The position numbers were made by a program, and so were the translations under genes. This document shows positions 7,459 through 12,578 of a stretch of 12,578 bases of DNA, piece by piece. Position 1 is the first letter of the stretch. Every line of letters begins with the position of its first letter. Source of the DNA: Prevotellaceae bacterium (GTDB taxonomy: Bacteria > Bacteroidota > Bacteroidia > Bacteroidales > UBA932); the NCBI GenBank assembly GCA_031258915.1, contig JAIRMD010000068.1:1-12578 (forward strand), read 5' to 3'. The notes under the pieces are model-generated. The model was not told where the DNA came from. It worked only from the letters and a program-made list of their open reading frames with translations, and ran no database searches.

Positions 7459-7615
7459 ACCACCTTAACGTATCGCCCAACAATCCGTCGATTTCCGCTT
7501 TCAAGCGCACGAATACCGGGCTGCTATTTCTCCTAATGTCCTCAACGTAGGGTAGCGAAGCTATTCGTGCTGGTTCAGAATTTTGTGCCCGCCCTGAAGC
7601 AGGTACTTGTCGCGC
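7445..7615 (-). pseudogene. Coding-like open frame bridging gmd and Fic, unrecognised
   Basis: On the minus strand, a frame without ATG stays open for 56 codons. It runs from inside the gmd 3' end to a TGA that overlaps the Fic start (TATGAAGGAATTTGA). Its last 40 or so residues have a protein-like composition, for example LPYVEDIRRNSSPVFVRLKA followed by EIDGLLGDTLRWYEGI. I do not recognise the family. It may be the C-terminal remnant of a gene displaced by gmd, or a small protein using GTG or TTG and coupled to Fic translation. It could still be a chance frame in the 102-bp spacer. Confidence 0.3.
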
Positions 7616-8673
7616 TTAAACAGCGCGATGTCGCTCGCCATCATGTCCTTCACCAGCGCCTGCAAGTCGCGCTGCGGCTGCCAACCCAGCTGCTTTTTTG
7701 CCTTGCTGGGGTCGCCCACGAGCAGCTCCACCTCCGTGGGGCGGTAGTACTTCGGGTTGATGCGCAGCACCACCTTTCCCGTTTCCAGCGAGTACTCGCT
7801 GTTGCTGCATGACTTTACTTTGGCCACCTCATTCACGCCTTTGCCCTCAAACTCCAGCTCAACGCCCAGCTCGGCAAAAGCCATGCGCACAAAGTCGCGC
7901 ACGGAGGTGGTTACGCCTGTGGCAATTACGTAGTCGTCTGGTTTCTCCTGTTGCAGCATGAGCCACATGGCGTGCACGTAGTCCTTGGCGTGCCCCCAGT
8001 CGCGCTTGGCATCGATGTTGCCCAAGTAGAGGCAGCCCTGTAGGCCGAGGGCAATGCGCGCCGCGCCGCGCGTGATTTTTCGGGTAACAAAAGTTTCCCC
8101 GCGCCGCGGCGACTCGTGGTTGAACAGTATCCCGTTGCAGGCGTACATGTTGTAGGCCTCTCGGTAGTTCACCGTTATCCAGTAGGCGTACAGCTTGGCG
8201 CAGGCGTACGGCGAGCGGGGGTAAAACGGGGTTGTTTCCCTCTGCGGGATTTCCTGCACCAGCCCGTAAAGCTCTGAGGTGGATGCCTGATAGATTCTTG
8301 TTTTTTGGGTCAGCCCAAGCAGGCGCACTGCCTCAAGCAGGCGGAGCGTCCCTACGCCGTCCACATCGGCGGCGTACTCGGGCGTGTCGAAGCTCACCTT
8401 AACGTGCGACATGGCGCCAAGGTTGTAAATTTCGTCGGGCTGCACCTCCTGCACAATGCGGGTTATGTTCATCGAATCGCTCAGGTCGCCGTAGTGCAGC
8501 GCAAAGCGTATGTTCTGCTCGTGGGGGTCTTGGTACAGGTGGTCTATCCTGTCTGTGTTAAACAGCGACGTGCGGCGCTTTACGCCGTGCACCATGTAGC
8601 CCTTGGCAAGCAGCAGCTCCGCAAGGTAAGCGCCGTCCTGCCCCGTGATTCCGGTAATAATTGCTTTCTTCAT
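7561..8673 (-). CDS. gmd: GDP-mannose 4,6-dehydratase
   Basis: The enzyme converts GDP-D-mannose to GDP-4-keto-6-deoxy-D-mannose using tightly bound NADP, the first committed step to GDP-L-fucose, GDP-rhamnose and related sugars. The 370-residue product has the nucleotide-binding motif GITGQDGAY (8-16), VKRR at 31-34 for NADP phosphate, the catalytic set T132 and E134 in STSELYG, and Y156 with K160 in SPYACAK. FNHESPRRGETFVTRKI (184-200) and RDWGHAKDYV (224-233) are family hallmarks. Length is typical. I start at 8673 (MKKAIITGITG); the in-frame ATG at 8721 would add 16 residues not seen in the family. With fcl it forms a complete GDP-fucose module, interrupted by the Fic gene. It is the first gene of the leftward operon and has a putative promoter at 8768-8798. 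Confidence 0.96.
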   Translation of the reverse strand: MKKAIITGITGQDGAYLAELLLAKGYMVHGVKRRTSLFNTDRIDHLYQDPHEQNIRFALHYGDLSDSMNITRIVQEVQPDEIYNLGAMSHVKVSFDTPEYAADVDGVGTLRLLEAVRLLGLTQKTRIYQASTSELYGLVQEIPQRETTPFYPRSPYACAKLYAYWITVNYREAYNMYACNGILFNHESPRRGETFVTRKITRGAARIALGLQGCLYLGNIDAKRDWGHAKDYVHAMWLMLQQEKPDDYVIATGVTTSVRDFVRMAFAELGVELEFEGKGVNEVAKVKSCSNSEYSLETGKVVLRINPKYYRPTEVELLVGDPSKAKKQLGWQPQRDLQALVKDMMASDIALFKRDKYLLQGGHKILNQHE

Positions 8674-8767
8674 GTGATAAATGTATGACAATAAGTCGTT
8701 GAAATAAAATGTAGTAGCCAACTAAAGGGCGCTCATTTTGCCCCAACGCAGCACTTAATTAAGGCAG

Positions 8768-8798
8768 CTAAGGTACAAATTTTTATTCACTGATACAA
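8768..8798 (-). promoter_or_regulatory. Putative promoter of the gmd operon
   Basis: On the minus strand, TTGT (8798-8795) and TACCTTAG (8775-8768) are 19 nt apart and match the -33/-7 consensus with one or two mismatches in each box. Transcription would start near 8762, inside the perfect 10-bp palindrome CTTAATTAAG (8754-8763), leaving a leader of about 90 nt before gmd. The call rests on spacing and partial matches only. Confidence 0.45.
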
Positions 8799-8890
8799 CT
8801 ACGCTGCCATGGATGTTTATGCATGGTTTGCTGAGCAGTAGTATATTACGGATTTTTTAATCGACGATACGGTAATTCCGAAATTTTGCG

Positions 8891-8898
8891 TACATTTG
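8891..8898 (+). promoter_or_regulatory. -7 box of the UpxY-like gene
   Basis: TACATTTG is an exact TAnnTTTG box. No good TTTG lies 19 bp upstream, so activity may be low or factor-dependent. A start near 8905 would place the ATG codons at 8914 and 8923 and the TTG at 8943 within 10 to 40 nt of the transcript end. Confidence 0.45.
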
Positions 8899-8942
8899 CG
8901 GCGGGAATTTTTGATGAAATCAATGCATAAAAAAGTAAAGCC

Positions 8943-9452
8943 TTGGCAGCCGGTAAGAAATGGTACGCGCTATATACAGTCCCCCGCGCAGAGAAGCAGG
9001 TTGAGCAGCGGTTGAAGAGGGCAGAGGTAGAGACGTACCTGCCGCTTCACCTCTCGCCACGCCAGTGGTCAGATAGGATCAAGCTGGTAGAGGTTCCGCT
9101 TCTTCCGTCATACATTTTTGTCAAAACGACAGAGCCCTTGCTTCGCTCGGGCATTATCCCTACGCATGGCGTTGTTCGCAGCGTGTATTACAATGGCAAG
9201 CCGGCCGTCATCAGAGATCCCGAAATTGCGGCTATCCGGCTGTTTTTAGAGAAGGCGCGCGCCAAGGAAATTGCCTACTCCCTCGACGAAAAGGTGCTGA
9301 TTGCCTGCGGCCCGCTCAAAAATATTGCGGGAAAGGTAAAGAGGATAGGAAAAACGCACATCGCGCTCTACCTTGAGCAGCTGGGGGTGATGGTAAGCGT
9401 AGCCATCAATCAGGTGAAGAAGCTGCCCGGCAACGCGGCACCTCCGGCGTAA
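8943..9452 (+). CDS. NusG-like antitermination factor, UpxY type
   Basis: The 169-residue product has a NusG N-terminal domain (about 5-105) opening with KKWYALYTVPRAEKQV, including the RNA-polymerase-binding PLLPSYIFV segment (52-60). A KOW domain follows (about 115-158, core EKVLIACGPLKNIAGKVKRI). Such specialised NusG paralogues are known in Bacteroides as UpxY, where each is the first gene of a capsule operon and lets polymerase pass early terminators. Here no polysaccharide genes follow; gmd is divergent. The start is uncertain. The only in-frame initiator is TTG at 8943, behind a stop at 8928-8930. The nearby ATGs at 8914 and 8923 are in another frame. One extra A in the A6 run at 8929-8934 would join them to this frame, giving a natural-looking MHKKSKALAAGKKWYAL. 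RfaH-like function is inferred. Confidence 0.85.
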   Translation: MAAGKKWYALYTVPRAEKQVEQRLKRAEVETYLPLHLSPRQWSDRIKLVEVPLLPSYIFVKTTEPLLRSGIIPTHGVVRSVYYNGKPAVIRDPEIAAIRLFLEKARAKEIAYSLDEKVLIACGPLKNIAGKVKRIGKTHIALYLEQLGVMVSVAINQVKKLPGNAAPPA

Positions 9453-9483
9453 AAGCCGCAGGCTTTCGCCAACATTTTTGGCG
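9452..9483 (+). terminator. Two tandem hairpins after the UpxY-like gene
   Basis: AAAGCC (9452-9457) and GGCTTT (9461-9466) form a 6-bp stem with a GCA loop, starting at the last base of the stop codon. It is directly followed by CGCCAA (9467-9472) and TTGGCG (9478-9483) with loop CATTT. No T run follows immediately, so termination efficiency is unclear. Given the adjacent antiterminator, a terminator or pause site regulated by that protein is conceivable but only inferred. Confidence 0.4.
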
Positions 9484-9753
9484 TAGAGTTTGCCCATTTT
9501 TCTGCTTAGTACGCAAATAGTTAGTTACTTTTACGTGGGAGTGACGAGCCTTTGGTGTGCAAAAAGCAGATGCCTCCACCGCAACATTTCGAGTACATCC
9601 GCAGACAGGGCATTAGGAACGTGTAGCTTTGCGTAGCGCTCAAAAGGAGCAAAAGTAGCCAGAGAAAGGGACATCTGAAAAAAAATAGATTTTTCGATAT
9701 TTTACGCGCATAAAATATCGCTTTTTCGATATTTTATGCACGTATTGCTGTTT
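9453..9753. other. Intergenic region between the UpxY-like gene and the first ATPase
   Basis: These roughly 300 bases hold the tandem hairpins (to 9483), a stretch without recognisable genes (9484-9690), and a palindrome array (9692-9742). An exact -7 box TAGCTTTG lies at 9624-9631, but without a TTTG at the right distance; it may drive the ATPase gene with a leader of about 115 nt that contains the palindrome. Only very short open frames occur, such as an 18-codon one from 9570. Confidence 0.5.
9692..9742 (+). promoter_or_regulatory. 26-bp near-palindrome plus third half-site, candidate operator
   Basis: CGATATTTTA (9695-9704) is followed after CGCGCA by its exact reverse complement TAAAATATCG (9711-9720). 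The central GCGC also pairs, so 24 of 26 positions are symmetric. A third direct copy CGATATTTTA lies at 9727-9736. The third and inverted copies continue alike, as TGCACG and TGCGCG. Copy centres are 16 bp apart. The array ends 11 bp before the likely ATG of the ATPase, as expected for an autoregulatory operator, or for an RNA hairpin in its leader. No DNA-binding regulator is obvious nearby apart from the winged-helix domains in the window. Confidence 0.6.
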
Positions 9754-11052
9754 ATGGAAAGATTTTTTGAAGATAAGTTGACGGAGTGGTTGAGAGCTCC
9801 CAAAGCACTTCCGCTGATGCTTGTTGGCGCACGGCAGATAGGCAAAACCTACCTGCTGCAACAATTTTGCGAGAAAAATTTTGAGCAGTCTGTTTACCTG
9901 AACTTTGCTGAATCCCCCGGCTATAAAGCATTTTTTACGCCTTCGCTCAATGCAGATGAGGTTACTTCGCGAATGGAGCTGTTTTTCAACCGCAAAATTG
10001 ACGTTGAAAAGACCGTCTTCTTCTTCGACGAAATTCAGGACTGCGAACAGGCGATTGCCGCCCTGAAATATTTTTCCGAATCGCCCAGAAACTACCGAGT
10101 TGTAAGCGCAGGCAGCTTGTTAGGCGTAAAAATCAACCGGATGACAGCCTCTTTCCCTGTGGGTAAAGTTCAAATAGAGTACCTTTACGCGATGGACTTT
10201 GAGGAATTTCTTTGGGCTTTGGGCGAAAAAATGCTAGCCGACGCTATTCGCGCACACTTCGACAGCAATGCGCCGCTTCCAGCCATCGTTCACGGCAAGG
10301 CGCTGGAGCTTTACCGCACGTACCTTTGCGTTGGCGGTATGCCTGCCGCCGTGCTGCAATTTGTTGAAGGCAAAAAAGATGTTGTAAGCTTCAACCGCCA
10401 AATTCAGGCGGATATAGTTACCGGATATTTGGCCGATATGGCAAAGTATGCCGACGAAACGAGCGCGGTAAAAATACATAAAGTTTACCGCAGCATCCCC
10501 GTGCAGCTGGCCAAAGAGCGCACAAAGTTTGCGTACAAGGTGGTGGAAAATGGTGGCAATAAAGAAAAGTTCGGCTCATCCATCGAATGGCTGATTCAGG
10601 CTGGTATGGCTTTGCCCTGCGAAAAACTTGAGCTGCCGCAACCTCCACTATCTGCCCATAAGTCGGAAAATAGCTTTAAGCTTTACCTCTCCGACGTGGG
10701 GCTTTTAGCATCGCTGTCGAAGGTAAATTTCAGAGATATTTTACAAAATAGCGACATGATTTACCGTGGCTTCCTGACCGAGAATTTTGTAGCGCAAACG
10801 TTTAATACGCACAAGCACCCGCTTTACTACTGGTGCTCCAAGCATTTGGCGGAAGTTGATTTTATTTTAGATTTGAAAGCTGGGGTTATTCCTGTTGAGG
10901 TAAAAGCAGCCGAAAATGTGCGCTCTAAAAGCCTGAACGCTTACGTCGAAAAGTATAAACCGGAGTACTCAATTCGTATTTCCGCCCGGAATTTTGGCTT
11001 CGCAGGCAGCATAAAATCTGTGCCTTTGTATGCAGCTCATTGTATTAGTTAG
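9754..11052 (+). CDS. AAA+ ATPase with DUF4143-type C-terminal domain, first copy
   Basis: The 432-residue product is a P-loop ATPase of the AAA_14/DUF4143 kind, widespread in accessory regions of bacteria and archaea and without a settled function. Visible motifs are Walker A GARQIGKT (25-32), Walker B VFFFDEIQ (88-95) and the sensor-like SAGSLLG (118-124). The C-terminal part (about 210-432) contains the DUF4143 region and a nuclease-like signature: E343, then EVDF with D369, then EVK with E382 and K384, resembling PD-(D/E)XK folds. I start at MERFFEDKLTEWL (9754), the usual N-terminus of the family. The in-frame ATG at 9736 lies inside the third half-site of the upstream palindrome array and would add six residues. 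Length is normal and the frame intact. A second, quite different ATPase of the same superfamily follows 119 bp later. Confidence 0.88.
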   Translation: MERFFEDKLTEWLRAPKALPLMLVGARQIGKTYLLQQFCEKNFEQSVYLNFAESPGYKAFFTPSLNADEVTSRMELFFNRKIDVEKTVFFFDEIQDCEQAIAALKYFSESPRNYRVVSAGSLLGVKINRMTASFPVGKVQIEYLYAMDFEEFLWALGEKMLADAIRAHFDSNAPLPAIVHGKALELYRTYLCVGGMPAAVLQFVEGKKDVVSFNRQIQADIVTGYLADMAKYADETSAVKIHKVYRSIPVQLAKERTKFAYKVVENGGNKEKFGSSIEWLIQAGMALPCEKLELPQPPLSAHKSENSFKLYLSDVGLLASLSKVNFRDILQNSDMIYRGFLTENFVAQTFNTHKHPLYYWCSKHLAEVDFILDLKAGVIPVEVKAAENVRSKSLNAYVEKYKPEYSIRISARNFGFAGSIKSVPLYAAHCIS

Positions 11053-11097
11053 CTCGCTAAGGGCAACTTTTGCCAGCGCCGATATACGTTGAGCAGC

Positions 11098-11165
11098 ACC
11101 AAAAAATGCACTACCCGTTGAGCAATATCGAAAGAAAATGCTAATTTTGCAGTGCACTTTTTGGT
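11098..11165. repeat. 15-bp inverted repeat enclosing the promoter of the second ATPase
   Basis: ACCAAAAAATGCACT (11098-11112) and AGTGCACTTTTTGGT (11151-11165) are inverted copies matching at 14 of 15 positions. The 38 bp between them contain exactly the -33 and -7 boxes of the next gene. The arrangement recalls the invertible promoters of Bacteroidales, though the enclosed segment is much shorter than the known ones. A looped operator is the main alternative. Confidence 0.65.
11118..11149 (+). promoter_or_regulatory. Promoter of the second ATPase with internal AATATCGAAA motif
   Basis: TTGA (11118-11121), a 20-nt spacer and TAATTTTG (11142-11149) form a Bacteroidota-type promoter with an exact -7 box. 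Transcription would start near 11156, giving a leader of about 16 nt. Between the boxes lies AATATCGAAA (11124-11133), the exact reverse complement of the TTTCGATATT present twice in the palindrome array before the first ATPase. That is a typical position for a repressor site. Confidence 0.6.
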
Positions 11166-11171
11166 AAAGCT

Positions 11172-12341
11172 ATGGATACGCTATTTGAAAAACAGCAGCT
11201 ACTGCTTGCGCGAACACCTACGGCGTTCAAGCGGTACATGTACGACAGAATCCCTTGGGAAAGCCGCATGGTTGGGCTTACCGGCCCGCGAGGCGTGGGT
11301 AAAACCACCATGCTGCTACAGCACATCAGAGGAAAAAGCGCTGAAGATGCCCTCTACGTGTCGGCTGACGATATTTATTTTTCGCGCTACAGGTTGAGCG
11401 ACTTGGCAAGTGAATTTTACAAAAACGGCGGGAAGCAGCTTTTTATTGACGAAATCCATAAGTACAAAGACTGGTCGGTAGAGCTGAAAAACATCTACGA
11501 CTTTTACCCCGATTTGAAAGTCTTTTTTACAGGCTCGTCGGTTTTGGATATTCGCAAGGGCATGGCCGACTTGAGCCGCCGAGCGCTGATGTACTCGATG
11601 CAGGGCTTTTCGTTTCGCGAGTTTCTGAAGTTTAAGTACGGCGTAGAGGTAAAAGTTCATTCGCTTGACGAAATTATCGGCAACAAAATTTCGCTGCTCA
11701 GCAGCGTAGAGCACCCCTTGCCCCTGTTCCGCGAGTACTTACGCACGGGTTACTACCCCATGGCGGCAGACGAAAATTTAAGCATCCGGCTTGGGCAAGT
11801 AATCAACCTGACGCTGGAGTCCGACATACCGCAGCTTGCCAACCTCTCCGTTGCAACAGCGCGAAAGCTGAAGCGCCTGCTGCTTATTGTTGCCGAAAGC
11901 GTGCCCTTTAAGCCGAACTTTGTTGCGCTCGCCGCAAAGCTGGAGGTAAGCCGCAACTCGCTCGATGAGTACATGACTTTTATGGAGGACGCAGGGCTGA
12001 TAGCCCGCTTGCGCGCACAGGCTGGCGGGGTAATCAGCTTGGGAAAAATTGACAAAATCTACTTAGATAATACCAATTTGCTTTACACCCTGTCGGAAAA
12101 AGAGCCGGAAATCGGGAACGTTCGCGAAACGTTTTTCCTGAACCAAATGCGGGTAAATCAAGCACCCGCATCGTCGGCTGTTGCCGACTTTAAGGTTGAC
12201 CGCTACACCTTTGAGGTGGGCGGCAAAAGCAAAACGCAGGAGCAAATAAGGGGTACGCCAAACGCTTTTATCGTGAAAGATGGCATAGAGTATGGGTATA
12301 AAAATGTTGTGCCTTTGTGGGCCTTTGGCTTGAGCTACTGA
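11172..12341 (+). CDS. AAA+ ATPase with nuclease-like C-terminus, second copy
   Basis: The 389-residue product belongs to the same broad AAA_14/DUF4143 superfamily as its neighbour but to another subgroup. Motifs are Walker A GPRGVGKTT (38-46), Walker B QLFIDEIHKY (89-98) with D93 and E94, and FTGSSVLDI (119-127). A helical, winged-helix-like region covers about 228-290. The C-terminal nuclease-like part has E319, then D343 and RYTFEVGGKSK (344-354) with E348 and K352, and the usual ending VPLWAFGLSY. The frame is intact and length typical. The gene has its own promoter within an inverted repeat. Function is not established for the family; proposals from context and fold include a role in genome defence or as a selfish element. 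The gene stops 16 bp before a truncated AlbA_2/RecG-like remnant. Confidence 0.87.
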   Translation: MDTLFEKQQLLLARTPTAFKRYMYDRIPWESRMVGLTGPRGVGKTTMLLQHIRGKSAEDALYVSADDIYFSRYRLSDLASEFYKNGGKQLFIDEIHKYKDWSVELKNIYDFYPDLKVFFTGSSVLDIRKGMADLSRRALMYSMQGFSFREFLKFKYGVEVKVHSLDEIIGNKISLLSSVEHPLPLFREYLRTGYYPMAADENLSIRLGQVINLTLESDIPQLANLSVATARKLKRLLLIVAESVPFKPNFVALAAKLEVSRNSLDEYMTFMEDAGLIARLRAQAGGVISLGKIDKIYLDNTNLLYTLSEKEPEIGNVRETFFLNQMRVNQAPASSAVADFKVDRYTFEVGGKSKTQEQIRGTPNAFIVKDGIEYGYKNVVPLWAFGLSY

Positions 12342-12357
12342 AGCGCCGGGCGGCTGA

Positions 12358-12578
12358 GAGGAAAACTTGCCCTTACCTGATTTTCGGTTGCAGTCGGGCG
12401 GTTTTTTAGTAACTGTTTTCACCCCTGAAAAAGTCGGGGAGAAACCGGATGAGGGAATAAATGAGGGAATAAATGAGGGAATAAACGATTTACTCATATT
12501 AATAGGAGAAAATCCCAATCAGAGAATACCATTTTTTGTATCAACCTTAAATGTACCGAAAAAAACGGTTGAACGTTG
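12358..12578 (+). pseudogene. C-terminal remnant of an AlbA_2/RecG-like ATP-binding protein, runs off the window
   Basis: After an in-frame TGA at 12355-12357, the frame is open to the window end. It reads NLPLPDFRLQSGGFLVTVFT, then KVGEK, three EGIN tetrapeptides, and the start of a winged helix, in which NPNQRIPFF is followed by STLNVPKKTVER. This matches the C-terminal pattern of the AlbA_2 (Schlafen-like) putative transcriptional regulators often labelled RecG-like helicases: a beta segment ending in GGF.VT.F, a short-repeat linker, then a winged helix. No ATG precedes it and the roughly 400 upstream residues of the family are absent, so this is a 5'-truncated pseudogene, or a tail created by insertion or deletion at about 12342-12360. 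The stop codon is outside the window. Confidence 0.6.
12451..12486 (+). repeat. 12-bp tandem repeat coding an EGIN linker
   Basis: GAGGGAATAAAT occurs at 12451-12462 and 12463-12474, with GAGGGAATAAAC at 12475-12486. The unit keeps frame and codes EGIN three times, just before the winged helix of the AlbA_2/RecG-like remnant. It has the same unit length and position as the KLGI repeat of the Fic gene. Confidence 0.85.

Noticed and set aside
9650..9657. Minus-strand -7 box TACTTTTG in the intergenic region
   Set aside because: There is no matching -33 box at the right distance, and no gene reads leftward from it before the UpxY-like gene on the opposite strand.
9484..9690. Search for a small gene or RNA between the UpxY-like gene and the ATPase
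   Set aside because: Only very short frames, such as 18 codons from 9570, and no strong secondary structure or family feature were seen.
12063..12518. 151-codon minus-strand open frame at the right end
   Set aside because: It is antisense to the second ATPase and the AlbA_2/RecG-like tail. Its FIPS repeats are merely the complement of the EGIN-coding repeat.

Overview
The window looks like a chromosomal accessory region of a member of the Bacteroidota, most likely order Bacteroidales. Three things point there. Several intergenic regions carry the Bacteroidota-type promoter, a TTTG/TTGA box about 19 bp from TAnnTTTG. There is a NusG-like protein of the UpxY type. The GDP-fucose synthase carries the internal insertion I associate with Bacteroides homologues. 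Most coding DNA is of moderate to high GC. The Fic gene and the intergenic regions look more AT-rich by eye.

Left part (1-3930). A tRNA-Ala(TGC) gene on the minus strand has its own well-formed promoter, but it carries two unusual bases (C33 and a T-stem mismatch). Divergent from it is a two-gene operon, 429-3930, encoding two half-size ABC exporter-fold proteins. The genes overlap by 8 bp and probably form a heterodimer of the IrtAB/YbtPQ type. The substrate is unknown.

Middle part (3980-8673), all on the minus strand: gmd, a Fic-family protein, fcl, then a class I aspartate aminotransferase. Gmd and Fcl are the two consecutive enzymes of GDP-L-fucose synthesis, used for capsule, O-antigen or glycoprotein fucosylation. 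The Fic gene sits between them, only 5 bp upstream of fcl, and looks like an acquired cargo gene. A short coding-like open frame bridges the gmd end and the Fic start.

Right part (8674-12578), on the plus strand. A UpxY-like antitermination factor is divergent from gmd, but no polysaccharide operon follows it. Its only ATG codons are out of frame because of an A6 run, so it either starts at TTG or depends on slippage. Two AAA+ ATPases with DUF4143-type nuclease-like C-termini follow. The first is preceded by a near-perfect 26-bp palindrome plus a third half-site. The second has a promoter enclosed by a 15-bp inverted repeat (14/15) and contains the same TTTCGATATT 10-mer between its -33 and -7 boxes. 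The window ends in the C-terminal remnant of an AlbA_2/RecG-like protein whose 5' part is missing.

The best candidates for something new are the palindrome and inverted-repeat control elements of the paired ATPases, the Fic gene embedded in the GDP-fucose operon, and the out-of-frame start of the UpxY gene. All family assignments rest on motifs read by eye; no database search was made.
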